Shown piece by piece: positions 1-9,342 of a stretch of 64,000 bases of DNA (within the stretch, counting starts at the first letter, position 1; every line of letters begins with the position of its first letter). Source of the stretch: Cristatella mucedo (lineage: Eukaryota; Bryozoa; Phylactolaemata; Cristatellidae); NCBI GenBank assembly GCA_009760855.2, contig WPIO01000015.1, positions 6,288,501 through 6,352,500 of the forward strand, given 5' to 3'. The notes beneath the pieces were generated by a model that was not told the DNA's origin, searched no databases, and was given only the letters and a program-made list of their open reading frames with translations. Position numbers and translations under genes: made by a program.

Positions 1-289
1 GGATACGATATGTCTAGTCGTTCAACTATTGGTATAAGAATCGCATTTGGTATTAAACAAAGTATATTCTTTGATCAAAAGAATAAGCAAATGAAATTCG
101 GTAATGTTGCTGAAATAATTCAAAAATTTGGAAATGACTGCAGTTACTGGTATTTTTGATGGAGGTTATGCAACTAAAGATACTTATAATTCAGAAGAAA
201 GACTTAATATCGGATTGAAACTTGAACAAGTTAAAGTGTATGCTGTAGATAAAAAACAACAAGATATGTTTAATTCCGCTGATTATTAG
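1..289 (+). pseudogene. Broken Maverick ORF, C-terminal part
   Basis: This is an AT-rich plus-strand reading frame that enters from the left edge of the window. It runs open from base 1 to a stop near 159. A second frame, overlapping from about 132, stays open to a TAG at 287-289. The two pieces abut with matching composition, so I read them as one ORF broken by a single frameshift near 130-150. I do not recognise the family. Its position among Maverick genes suggests an element structural or accessory protein. It converges on the minus-strand gene whose stop is at 286. Confidence 0.45.
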
Positions 290-840
290 ACACTAAAAAC
301 AAAAACACATAAAAACAAAATAAAAATTAGATTATATCTTTTTTTACTTATAGATAACATCTTATCTACAAGAATCTTTGCATAATTAGTTATCTTACTT
401 ATAATTAATGGATTAATTACTTTATCTTTTAAGAATTTCAATGCAAATGAAATGTCTAGCAAACCACTACCAATATTAAGACCAAGACTAAGTTTAGCCT
501 TGGCAGCCATAATTGCCGCCACTGTTTTTGCGTCTTCTCTGACGTAAGCAGGCTGTCTTGGATCAAGCGCAATACGTGCTGCAGACTCAGCAAGAACAAG
601 ATCTGATAAGTTTCGTATTTCTGTTCTTCTTGGCTGTGGATCGGATGATGTCTCTGTATAGGTATGGTCATGTATGAGAGCCCTAGCATCAAGATTATTG
701 ACTCCAACATAAGACTCGTCCATTCTTTTTTTGAATTGCGTACCTGGGTCGACATAACTATATTTTCCTGTGTTGTTGAAACTTCCACCATCTATATATT
801 CTGATTTTATTCCTTTTTGGCAATTGTAAATGCATTTCAC
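286..840 (-). CDS. Phospholipase A2-like domain protein (Maverick/adintovirus type)
   Basis: This is an intact 184-residue ORF. Residues 29-34 read YVDPGT, which fits the calcium-loop position of the parvovirus-VP1-like PLA2 fold. Residues 57-61 read HDHTY and carry the His-Asp catalytic pair and following Tyr. An Asn-Leu-Asp segment lies just upstream (residues 49-51). A Lys/Ala-rich stretch ending KAKLSLG follows near residues 114-119. Proteins of this layout are common in Maverick/Polinton and adintovirus-like elements, where they are thought to be virion-associated lipases. The C-terminal 40 residues are hydrophobic or basic and end in a membrane-like segment. The start overlaps the end of the next minus-strand ORF by 83 bases. 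The glycine-rich loop is altered (DPG), so activity is uncertain. Confidence 0.68.
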   Translation of the reverse strand: MKCIYNCQKGIKSEYIDGGSFNNTGKYSYVDPGTQFKKRMDESYVGVNNLDARALIHDHTYTETSSDPQPRRTEIRNLSDLVLAESAARIALDPRQPAYVREDAKTVAAIMAAKAKLSLGLNIGSGLLDISFALKFLKDKVINPLIISKITNYAKILVDKMLSISKKRYNLIFILFLCVFVFSV

Positions 841-1108
841 GATTGCCAGTTAATTTATTAATAAAATCTACGATGTCTGAACCAATTTTTCTATTTTGTT
901 TTAATTGTTTAAGACTTAAATTCAATTGAAATCCGATTCCTTTTGCTTTACTATTTTCTATTTTATTTAGTTTTGTTTGTGTAAGAAGAATAGGAATACT
1001 ACCTGTCAAATCTGAGTGTTTCAAACGAATAGAAATTGATTCTTTTGAACTATGTATTAATTTTAGTTGATTATCAGGTAGAGTTAATTTTGTTTCATGA
1101 TAACTCAT
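758..1108 (-). CDS. Short basic Maverick protein with LTQTKLNKI motif
   Basis: This intact 116-residue ORF is rich in Lys, Leu and Ser. It contains two similar half-repeats, around LTLPDNQLKLIHSSKES and LLTQTKLNKIENSKAKG, each a short beta/turn followed by a charged helix-like segment. Small proteins of this type lie next to the PLA2-like gene in many invertebrate Mavericks; this is recollection of the family, not a search result. The last 28 residues overlap the neighbouring PLA2-like ORF in another frame, so the original gene may have ended earlier. The role is unknown, possibly a virion core or minor capsid protein. Confidence 0.5.
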   Translation of the reverse strand: MSYHETKLTLPDNQLKLIHSSKESISIRLKHSDLTGSIPILLTQTKLNKIENSKAKGIGFQLNLSLKQLKQNRKIGSDIVDFINKLTGNREMHLQLPKRNKIRIYRWWKFQQHRKI

Positions 1109-1157
1109 TTCTATATATAATAAAATTATTTTAAAGAGATAAAAACATTGTATAGAA

Positions 1158-1739
1158 ATGTCATTGGATGAGGTTTGTACGACTAGAGTTGATCAAGTTT
1201 CTGCATTTAGAGATAGAGTTCTAGAACTTTTGGATTATAATCCATACAGCGGCAAATTCACAAATAAAACAAACCGTGGATCTGCAATATCTGGTGAAGA
1301 ATCTGGAACGATTGATAAAAAAGATTACATGATTATTTGAATTGATGGTAAATATTATAGGGCACATAGAATTGCCTGGTTTATTTGTAAAAATGACATG
1401 CCAATTTTTGAGATAGATCACATTAATTTAGATAAGTTAGATAATATAATTAGTAATTTAAGACCTGCTACACATTCTGAAAATCAAAGGAATAAAGGAA
1501 TGAGAACAGATAACTCTTCAAAATTCATTGGTGTTAGTTATAATAAGAAATGGAATAGATATTAAACATATATTTAAATAGATAATCATAAATATCACTT
1601 GGGACTATAGGATTCTGATGTTGCTGCTGCTGAAGCGAGAGACTTTATGGCAATAAAACTTCATCTAGAATTTGCACGTCTAAACTTTACTTATTGTTTA
1701 GATAATGATAAAAAACTTGTTCGTTTCACTGACTTCTAA
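1158..1739 (+). pseudogene. Decayed HNH endonuclease with AP2-like C-terminus
   Basis: A plus-strand frame starts at ATG 1158 and continues, interrupted by stops only, to the TAA near 1737. The first open part includes FRDRVLELLDYNPYSGKF. After a TGA (about 1338) the frame continues with YYRAHRIAWF, then IDHINLDKLDN and LRPATHSENQRNKG. These are the His, the Asp-His-x-Asn and the Asn positions of HNH_3-type nucleases of phage and virus mobile genes. Three further stops (TAA, TAA, TAG) fall in the following AP2-like part, which ends AAAEARDFMAIKLH. At least four in-frame stops and no frameshift are seen. It is probably a former homing-type nuclease carried by the Maverick, or an element gene. 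Confidence 0.6.
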
Positions 1740-1740
1740 T

Positions 1741-3331
1741 TTTTGCATCGTTTCATCATATCAACGAGTAATTTTCTAACTTCTCAATCTATTTCTTCTG
1801 AACTAGCTCCTTGAGCAAACAATATTGGAACGGGTCGTGGCAGACCAGCTGAACTCCTATATCGAAACCTCATACCTTGCTAGTAAGTTCCAGTCTGGCT
1901 TTAGAGCTAATCCCTCGACAAAGTCAGTATTGCTTGGGGTATACAACTACCTACTCAGGAATGCAGACATGGGTAGAGTGTCTCTGCTTGTTTTGCGCGA
2001 TCTTTCGGTAGCTTTTGATACCATCGATCACAAAGTTCGTCTAGAGCGCCTCTCATCTCGCCTGGGCATCACTGGCACTGCTCTGCAGTGGTTCAGGTCC
2101 TATCTCAGTGGGAGACTCCAGAGTATTGACGTGAATGGACGAAGGTCATCTGAAGTACCTCTGAAATATGGAGTACCTCAGGGCTCCGTGCTAGGTCCAG
2201 TTCTTTTCACGGTTTATACTCTGCCTCTTGCTGATGTGATTGCCAAGCACAATCTAGGCTTTCACTTCTATGCGGATGACACTCAGTTGTACCTTTGCTT
2301 TGATCCCTCCCAGCCTTCGAGCACCTCAAATTCTCTCAACTCACTTGCAGCATGCATTGATGACATCCGCAAATGGATGGCAGCAAATTTTCTAAAACTA
2401 AACTATGACAAAACTTACTAGTTATGGGCAAACCCAGTGGGATTCAGAGATTGGAAAGGCTGTCTCTCAAAATTGGCTCTGCCAGCATATCTCCTGTCGA
2501 ATTAGCTCGAAATATAGGTGTCATATTCCAAAGCGACCCCTCGTTAGACGACCATATCAGCACCACGGTCAAATCTGCCTATTTTCAGCTTCATAACATT
2601 GCTAAAATTTGGGCTTGTTTAGATAAGGATACCACGTCCAAGTTGGTCCATGCATTCGTGACATCTCGTCTCGACTTCTGCAACTCACTGCTTACTGGCC
2701 TACCAGCATGTGCGATCAGGCGATTTCAGCTGGTGCGAAACTCCACATCTAGGCTTGTCTGTCGTGAGCTTCGCAGTTGCCACATTACTCCACTTCTTGC
2801 CGACCTGCACTGGCTACCAGTCAAGCAACGGATTGACTTCAAGGTTTTGTCGCTCACTTTTAGATCCTTTCATTCTATGGCTCCAGCCTATCTCTCCGAC
2901 ATACTCCCCCATCATTGTACCACCGCTTTTCGGAATCCAACAGTCTACAAATACCTCGTACAAACCTTAAATCCTTTGGAGACCGTGCATTCAGTTCGTA
3001 TGCTCCCAAAGCCTGGAACTCCCTCCCGACCTGCGTCAGAACATGCCCTGACCTGACCACATTTAAAAGGAACTTGAAAACACAACTATTTTGGACAGCA
3101 TCTAGTGGGTCCCTGTGACTCGTCCTTCACGTGCTTATGCGTGCTGATGCTTTGCATGCTGCCACTAACAACATTTGCATGCTGACCCTGTGCATGTCAC
3201 CCCTAACTATGTTATTCATTTTGTTTGTTTTCCAAGCACGATTTAACTTACCATTTAATTGCATTTCTCTGTGCAGCTAATGTAAAGCGCCTAGAAAGAG
3301 ATTGAGTTCTCTGAGGGCGCTTTATCAAGTA

Positions 3332-3365
<34 letters not shown>

Positions 3366-4387
3366 GCATCAAGCATAGCACTTTCAGCCTTAAAATTGCA
3401 CGACTTTATACCGCCGACATCACACGCTTCAAATTTTTGTATATCTCTTTTTCGTTCTGGTGAGAAATCTACTCCTCCATTCTCTACTAACTGTCTACCA
3501 TACTTTACATAATTCAATCTATTATTTACTTCTGAGTTTTGAACTGTTCCACTAAAATTAATATCTGTTCCCGATTTTAATAATTTTTTAATTTTTCAAG
3601 ATCATTGATAGCATTTCCTAATCGTTCTTCTTGAAGGCTTAAAGCTTCCATTCTTTGTTCATTAGTGTCCATTTTTGGCGGTTTTGCAGTAAACATAGTT
3701 TCATCCACTATCTTTTTTATTAGACTAGCAACAGCAACTGCAATTGAAACGCCTATTCCAACACCACCAATAATGCTAGCAATGCTTGCAATAATTTGTG
3801 CAATGATAAAAGGTAAGAATCGTCCTCTAACTTCTAAGAATTTCTTTGTCCAAGCTTTAGGATCTAATTGAGCAGCAGTCCGTTACTTTTTCTCCAAACA
3901 TATCACTTAAGAATTTACTTGGATCTTTATACCAATCACTATTATCTATTTCTGCTTCTAGTAAAATATCATTCATAAAATATCCTAGTCTTAATCCTTC
4001 TAACATTTTTTGTAGTCCATTAGCTTTCTTTGTCATTGTTTTCCAAAAGACTTGCCCATACTTACCAAAACTAACATCATCTACTATTTCTTTTATAAAT
4101 AAACTTAGATCAACTATTCCTGTTATTCCACCTAGAAATCCTCCTAGTACATTAGCACTAGCACCAATTACTTTAAGTGATTGTAAAGCTTTAGGAACTA
4201 ATGTTGCAATCTTTTCAGATGCTTGTAGTGATAATCTTGCAGCAATCTTTGGAACTACTTTTGTTACTACTTGTTCACCTACATTTGTAACAGTTTTAAC
4301 TCCCTCTATTACTTCTTTACTTGTTTTAACTCCTTTTATATCTTCACCTACACCTCTACCTTTTCTTATTGTTGCTTTTTTCATCAA
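1741..4387 (-). pseudogene. Maverick membrane-associated protein gene, split by a LINE
   Basis: The gene starts at 4387 and is open to 3857 (176 residues). It has a basic N-terminus, then alternating Val/Ala/Gly helices, including GGFLGGITGIVDLSLF, that look membrane-active. A frameshift near 3885 moves the frame. The next part has a strongly hydrophobic segment (IIAQIIASIASIIGG region, about 3790-3740). A second shift near 3580 leads into the part ending at 3366. There the (ATT)n tail of a plus-strand LINE begins. On the far side of the LINE (1741-1815) the same minus-strand gene resumes and ends at a TAG near 1739, after one more TGA. The role is unknown. It looks like a Maverick virion or membrane protein. 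Confidence 0.55.
1815..3365 (+). mobile_element. LINE-A copy 1 (CR1/L2-like), 5'-truncated, inside the Maverick
   Basis: The reverse-transcriptase region encodes FQSGFRA, LSVAFDTIDHK (motif A), PQGSVLGP (motif B) and [10 protein letters not shown] (motif C). The frame breaks near 2421 and again near 3050. The C-terminal part runs to FKRNLKTQLF. The 3' end carries a hairpin-forming tail (about 3288-3326) and an (ATT)n run to 3365. It lacks the N-terminal endonuclease and the start of ORF2, as expected of truncated target-primed insertion. It interrupts a Maverick minus-strand gene and so is younger than the Maverick. Confidence 0.85.
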
Positions 4388-4399
4388 ATATTATAAGTA

Positions 4400-5256
4400 A
4401 TGGAAAAAGTTAATGGTATTATTTATACTAATCTTGATGCAAATAATAATATAATAACTAATTTAGGATTTCCTGTTAATAGTGGTGATGCTATAAGATT
4501 GGATTATGCTCTTAGTTCAAGTGCTGGTAACAATGTTATTAGTAACCCTTCAGGAGAAATAGCAAAAGTATCAAGTCTAACTGATATATTACCAAAGAGT
4601 GAAGCAGTAATGAAATCACAATTGAATTGTAAAAATATTATTGGTATATCTGGTAATTCTGCTGATGGGACTGTCTATTCAGATTTAAGACCTTATAAAA
4701 TAATAAACTATGAATTACTTAAAAGTATGACAGCAGTATTTCAAGGTAAAGCAATGGCAAGCATTGATATGGGAAATAAGAATATTATTAATGTAAAAGA
4801 TTCTGATGTAGCAACAAAACAATATGTTGATACTAATAAACAAGTATCATTTAGATACTTAGCTTTGACAGGTACTTATCCAAGTATAGTTTATCTTGAT
4901 ATGCTAGGTTTAAATATTACTGCTAATAGAAGTACAGGAAAAATATTTTCATTAACACTAATTACACCAGGAGATACACCTCTTATTCATCAACAATTAA
5001 AAAAATAATAGGATATACAACTAATCTTAAAACATTTTTTCCGGGATTATTACCCAATTTTTGAATGGTATTTAATATTATGTATGCAACTAATAAAACT
5101 AATTCTTATCTAGAATTAATTAGTGATAATACTTATGGTGTAAGTGGTACAGTAGTTTTAATAATTAATATTGATGGAACGTGTATATATGCTATTGATA
5201 AATTTACAGTTGCTAGTAGAATTACTTGTATAGATTTTATTGTTAGTATCGTATAG
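4400..5256 (+). pseudogene. Tail-fibre-like protein 1 (frameshifted)
   Basis: The ATG is at 4400 and the frame is open for 202 residues. A run of A near 5000 changes the frame, and an in-frame TGA near 5062 precedes the final 63-residue block ending at 5256. The N-terminal part carries degenerate units of the phage tail-fibre type: NNNIITNLGFPVNSGDA and later MGNKNIINVKDSDVATKQYV. Such units form trimeric fibrous shafts in phage proteins. The part after about residue 150 has no repeats and is rich in beta-type residues, as expected of a distal head. It is the first of three similar plus-strand genes and starts 12 bases after the divergent minus-strand gene's start. Confidence 0.6.
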
Positions 5257-5258
5257 AA

Positions 5259-6160
5259 ATGTTAGGTCATAGAAAAAAGGAAAATGTGCTAGTTCAAAGA
5301 ATTATATTAGAAAGACTGGTGATGTACTTAGTGGAAATATAAGTATGAATGGAAATATTATAAAGAATTTAGGCGATCCTGTTGATGCTGGAGATGCTGT
5401 AAACAGAAAGTATATAGATACTAACTTTGTTACAAAAGCTTCTAGATTAACTACAAATGATGGAGACATTGAAATGAATAAGTTTAGAATAGTAGATCTT
5501 GTTAATCCTATAAATCCTAGTGATGCTGTAACAAAAGATTACGCTGATACTAAACTACCACTTACAGGTGGAACAATTAGAGGAAATCTAGTTGTAAATG
5601 GCGGTATTAAAGTTACAGTTCCATATGCTGGTGGAAATCCAGACCTTGATTGCACTGTTCCAAATAAAAAGTATATCGATGACAACTTCCTTAATTTACA
5701 TGGTGGAATAGTTAATGGTAATCTAGATATGCAAAATAATTTTATTAGAATTGTAAATGATCCTGTTAATCCTAATGATGGTGTAAACCTTGGTTATCTA
5801 AATAAAATATCTGATGTAAATGTTGCAAAAATAACATTTAATAGAGTAATAAATTCATCTCAATCAAAAAATATATATGGAATAAACTATCAAGGGAAAT
5901 GGAATGTTGTTATTGATGATACTGTAGTTCCTCCTAGATCTTTATTTGTAATTTCAACGATGTATGCAGCACCAAATGGATCACTAAAAATGCTAATTCC
6001 TCTTCCACCAGCAGGAACAAATTCTAGTTATTCACTTCAGTTATTTGGAAGTTATATTATAGATTCAAATAACAGATTAGTAGAAGGTTCACCAATTATA
6101 TCTGGACAAAATTTATTTGATAAAACAATAAGTGTAACTGTTTATATAGCAATATATTAA
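5259..6160 (+). pseudogene. Tail-fibre-like protein 2
   Basis: The start ATG is probably at 5259, followed by a frameshift near 5285; the frame from 5345 to 6160 is clean (271 residues). Four shaft units are visible: MNGNIIKNLGDPVDAGDA, KFRIVDLVNPINPSDAVT, PNKKYIDDNFLNLHGG and NFIRIVNDPVNPNDGVN. Each has the G/N-D-P-V/I-N then D-A/G-V pattern. The last 100 residues (about 5860-6160) lack repeats, contain PRSLFVIST and LPPAGTNSS, and end in VTVYIAIY. They probably form a C-terminal globular domain. The stop ends one base before the next gene's ATG, which suggests co-expression. The upstream break makes it non-functional as read. Confidence 0.62.
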
Positions 6161-6161
6161 A

Positions 6162-7318
6162 ATGCTTTCTAGAAAAGATTTACAAATGGATAGAACATTG
6201 AACTTTGATTCAAACAGAATAATAAATGTTGGAGAAACTGTTGACTTATTAGAAACAGTTAATAAATCATTTGCTGATAACAATTATCTAAGAAAAGATT
6301 CTGATCAATATATAACTGGCCATTTATCTGCAAACTCAAAAAAGTATGGAAGAATATCAGATCCTGTTAATGGAAAAGATATTGCAACAACAAAATATGT
6401 TGATACAAAAACCGGAATGTGTAAACAAGATGAAACAGTAAATGGAGATATAGGTGCTGAAAGACTAATAATGAATAGAAGAGAAGCAACTTTTACTAAT
6501 TATGCTCCAACTGATTTAATTTCAAATAAGTATATTCATCATTTCTATTTGAAATGTGGAAGCTTACCATTTGTTAGAACATGTATAAGTAATACTGGTT
6601 TTATTGGATATTGTGATAATTTAACTGTAAACAGTGCGAATAATATAGGTGCACCAACAAAAGCATTTTCTTCTTCTACAAATGGTCAACAAATTTTATC
6701 TAAATTATCAGATGTTAACATAAAAACCAGCATACTCAAAAATACAAATAAAAATAAAAGATATTGATAAGTCAATTGATGGAACTATTAATGACATTGA
6801 CAGTGAAACTAGATATATGACGTATAACAGAACAAATATTTATAATTTATTTTTATTAAAAGATGATAATAGAACAAGAGTAAAATATAGACTTGTAGCA
6901 TTAGGAATTAGCATAAGTATAAAAAAAATATGCCAGTGATATCATATTTTTACAATGTAACTATAAATTTAATTCTCCAAATCTATATTCTTCTGATCTA
7001 CTTAATATAAAGTATTTTAATATTGAAAATAATGATATGTTAGTATTAAGTGAATCTATTTTTAATCTAACCATTTTCAATAGAGAAAGAACAAAAACAA
7101 TTGCTTTCAATCTTATTTATCCTGTTTTGAATTATGGTACTATTTCAATACCAAACGATTTGGACTATATTGAGATTTTGTTAGTTAATGGTGTAAAGTA
7201 TTCACAATCATCATCAAGATATTTTGCTGGAATTAAATATGATAGTTTAATAAGGCAATGGTCCACATCTTTTGGTCCCTTACCTTCTACATTTGATACT
7301 ATACAACTACAGCTGTAA
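6162..7318 (+). pseudogene. Tail-fibre-like protein 3 (broken)
   Basis: It starts at ATG 6162 directly after fibre gene 2. The first frame (201 residues) has shaft units NRIINVGETVDLLETVN and YGRISDPVNGKDIATTKYV, then a non-repetitive part. It stops near 6767. The following frame carries DGTINDIDSETRYMTYN, and a last open block (7037-7318) ends in STFDTIQLQL. At least two frame changes separate the three blocks. All three fibre genes share the shaft repeat but their distal parts look unrelated, which suggests different binding specificities. That is inference from layout. Confidence 0.55.
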
Positions 7319-7367
7319 CTGATACTACAACTCATACTACAGGTCCACATGCTCCTGAAGATCCACT

Positions 7368-7749
7368 TTAAATCTTCCAATCTATAGTCTCTTTAATTAA
7401 TTCTTCTGGTATATCAAAACTTTTTCCTGCATCTATCTCTTTCTTTATTTGTTTAGTTAGTTCTATTTTTTAGAGTAAGCTTCAGACTTCATACTATTTA
7501 TTTTTTCCATTGTTTAAAGAACTCTTCAAAGATTGAACCATCTCTAACTGTAACGAATATATTTGCTATTTCTGGTTCAGAGTGATTAATTCTAAGTGCT
7601 TTATATTATAATACTAGTTTTAGAGCATCTAAGAAAGTTGATCTGATGTCTTCTATTCTACCCATTGGATAAGAAAAGATTTTAAAGTTTGAATACTGTT
7701 GTCCTTGTACTTCTTCAAGACAGTCTTTACTTCTTGTTTCAACATTCAT
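7368..7749 (-). pseudogene. Hypothetical Maverick protein (broken)
   Basis: The ATG is at 7749 (reading MNVETRSKDCLEE). The frame is open for about 47 codons to a TAA, then continues in the same frame through INHSEPEIANIFVTVRDG to FKQWKK. Two frame changes follow, and the last block ends IDWKI with a stop at 7368-7370. No family is recognised. It is charged and helical in character. It faces fibre gene 3 tail to tail and follows the gene at 7786-8265 on the same strand. Confidence 0.4.
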
Positions 7750-7785
7750 TTTGTATATAAGGTTTTTATATTTTAGTTAAATTAA

Positions 7786-8265
7786 TTAAACAGTGCTTGG
7801 ATCGGGTTGTGCTAGTGCTGCCTCAGCTGCTTTTTGTCTTACACTTTTATTATCACTGATACTTGGTAGAACTGCATAACACTCATCTTTAACGATGTCA
7901 GAGATGTCAGGTTTAATACCAGATACTCCAGATATGACTGTAGAGAGTGTTGGAAGTTGTGATGCAATCCAAGTCGTATAACCACTAATTTCACTAGGGT
8001 CATCGAGGAGAGCATCAGCTTTAGATCTAACTCTGGACTCAAGTCCTGATAGAACTTCAGTTTGACCAGCACTAGTAATTCTTTGTGCTTCAATATCTGC
8101 TTCATCAAGATAGAATTTCCTAACATATGTGTCTGCCATAGATGAAACATCAGAACTGAGTTTTTGCTCATCATATGCTGTCATTCTTGACCTAATAAGA
8201 TAATCCACATAAGATTTAAGTGCTGATGCAGTAGTTGCAAGCATGGGATCAGTAACTGCTTCCAT
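7786..8265 (-). CDS. Hypothetical 159-residue Maverick protein
   Basis: This is one of the few undamaged ORFs of the element. It starts MEAVTDPMLATTASALK and has long Ala/Ser/Asp-rich stretches with regularly spaced hydrophobic residues, suggesting a mostly helical, possibly coiled-coil structure. There is no signal peptide or zinc site. It lies in a minus-strand series (9342 down to 7368) with short intergenic gaps of 30-50 bases. I do not recognise it. Confidence 0.55.
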   Translation of the reverse strand: MEAVTDPMLATTASALKSYVDYLIRSRMTAYDEQKLSSDVSSMADTYVRKFYLDEADIEAQRITSAGQTEVLSGLESRVRSKADALLDDPSEISGYTTWIASQLPTLSTVISGVSGIKPDISDIVKDECYAVLPSISDNKSVRQKAAEAALAQPDPSTV

Positions 8266-8316
8266 CTCCTATATAATAATAAAAAATTACATGCACACAG
8301 ATTTAAACAATATATA

Positions 8317-8565
8317 CTAATTTCCGAATACTATTTGTCTAGTTATTTTTATACTGTTTTCTAATCTTTCTTCATACTCATGTATCTTATCACAAGCATT
8401 ACAAATGTCAATGAGACTTAAAAGTATTATATCATCTAAGTCTGAAATGAATTTATAAAGATAATTTTTAAGTATATCTTTACTAACGCATTTGAATTTA
8501 CTGTTGCAAATCTCTTCTTCTAATTTTCTTGCTCTTGTACAACTGAGAATCCTTAACACATCCAT
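8317..8565 (-). CDS. MDVLRILSC-type small protein, copy 1
   Basis: This is an intact 82-residue ORF beginning MDVLRILSCTRARKL. It has a helical middle and the segment LIDICNACDKIHEYEERL. The neighbouring upstream gene (8582-8858) begins with the same nine residues and has LIDICDVCDK at the same relative place, so the two are tandem paralogues. The paired Cys residues (C-x2-C within DICxxCDK) could bind a metal, but no second pair is obvious. The function is unknown. Confidence 0.55.
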   Translation of the reverse strand: MDVLRILSCTRARKLEEEICNSKFKCVSKDILKNYLYKFISDLDDIILLSLIDICNACDKIHEYEERLENSIKITRQIVFGN

Positions 8566-8581
8566 TACTATATAAAATTCA

Positions 8582-8858
8582 TTAATTAATTTGAACTCCC
8601 GTCTTTATTTTTGGGGTTTTAGTTTTTCTATTTGCTTCTATAAGCATCTCATTTATCTTACTACAACTTTCCATTAGTTTATCACATACGTCACATATAT
8701 CTATAAGAATACTAATATATGAACCATCAATATCTGGAATGAGTTTATCAAGTGAATGTTTAACTATTTGTTGATCTTCTCCTTTAAGTTTTTGAAGACA
8801 GATTTTTAACTGCCATTTCTTTAGATTGTACGCAACTTAAAATTCTTAGGACATCCAT
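8582..8858 (-). pseudogene. MDVLRILSC-type small protein, copy 2 (frameshifted)
   Basis: The start ATG at 8858 reads MDVLRILSCVQSKE. A frame change near 8810-8815 is followed by a frame that includes LIDICDVCDKLMESC and ends VQIN with a TAA at 8582-8584. The N-terminal nine residues and the DICxxCDK segment match the adjacent copy at 8317-8565. This identifies a tandem duplication of which this copy has decayed. Confidence 0.5.
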
Positions 8859-8895
8859 TTTTTATATATGAAAAGATAATTTTATTTAATTAAAA

Positions 8896-9165
8896 TTAAA
8901 TCTCTTCACCTTCAGAGCTATCTACATATCCTTCAAGGAGTTCTTCATATGATTTGACTTCTTCTTCAGTGAGATCTTCGTATTGTTTACCAAATAGAAG
9001 TTCTTCTAGATCTACCTCTTCATCTGATTCAGAATCCATATATGAGGAAGCTTCAGACTCCACTTTATAATCACGATCATCGATTGAATCTTCTGAATAT
9101 TAGGATTCACTATCAGAGCTTGCAATATCAATTTAAGAAACTCGAGAATCTTCTTTTGGATCCAT
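8896..9165 (-). pseudogene. Acidic small Maverick protein with two stops
   Basis: The frame runs from ATG 9165 (MDPKEDSRVS) to the TAA at 8896-8898, with two in-frame TAA codons near the start. Composition is extremely acidic and Ser-rich, for example MDSESDEEVDLEELLF and LTEEEVKSYEELLEGY. Highly acidic small proteins occur in many DNA viruses as scaffold or nucleic-acid mimics, but no family can be named. The open part downstream of the second stop is about 67 codons. Confidence 0.4.
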
Positions 9166-9237
9166 CCTATAATAGCGAAAATATTTTCGTTAATATATAT
9201 TTAATTTCTCCAATGACAAGTATAGTTATATTTCCTC

Positions 9238-9342
9238 TTATAAATTAACACGTTTTTTATCTAATTTCTTTTTTTCTTTATCTGCAAATCTAACTTTGTT
9301 TACTGGTAAAGGTTTAGTATTTTCAATCTTCCTTTTTGGCAT
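9238..9342 (-). CDS. 34-residue lysine-rich peptide ORF
   Basis: A short intact ORF starts at 9342 with MPKRKIENTKPL and ends KRVNL. It is strongly basic (Lys/Arg about one third). It overlaps the last 20 bases of the polymerase frame in another phase. It may be a small nucleic-acid-binding protein or chance. It is kept because it starts exactly at the polymerase end and lies within the minus-strand series. Confidence 0.25.
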   Translation of the reverse strand: MPKRKIENTKPLPVNKVRFADKEKKKLDKKRVNL

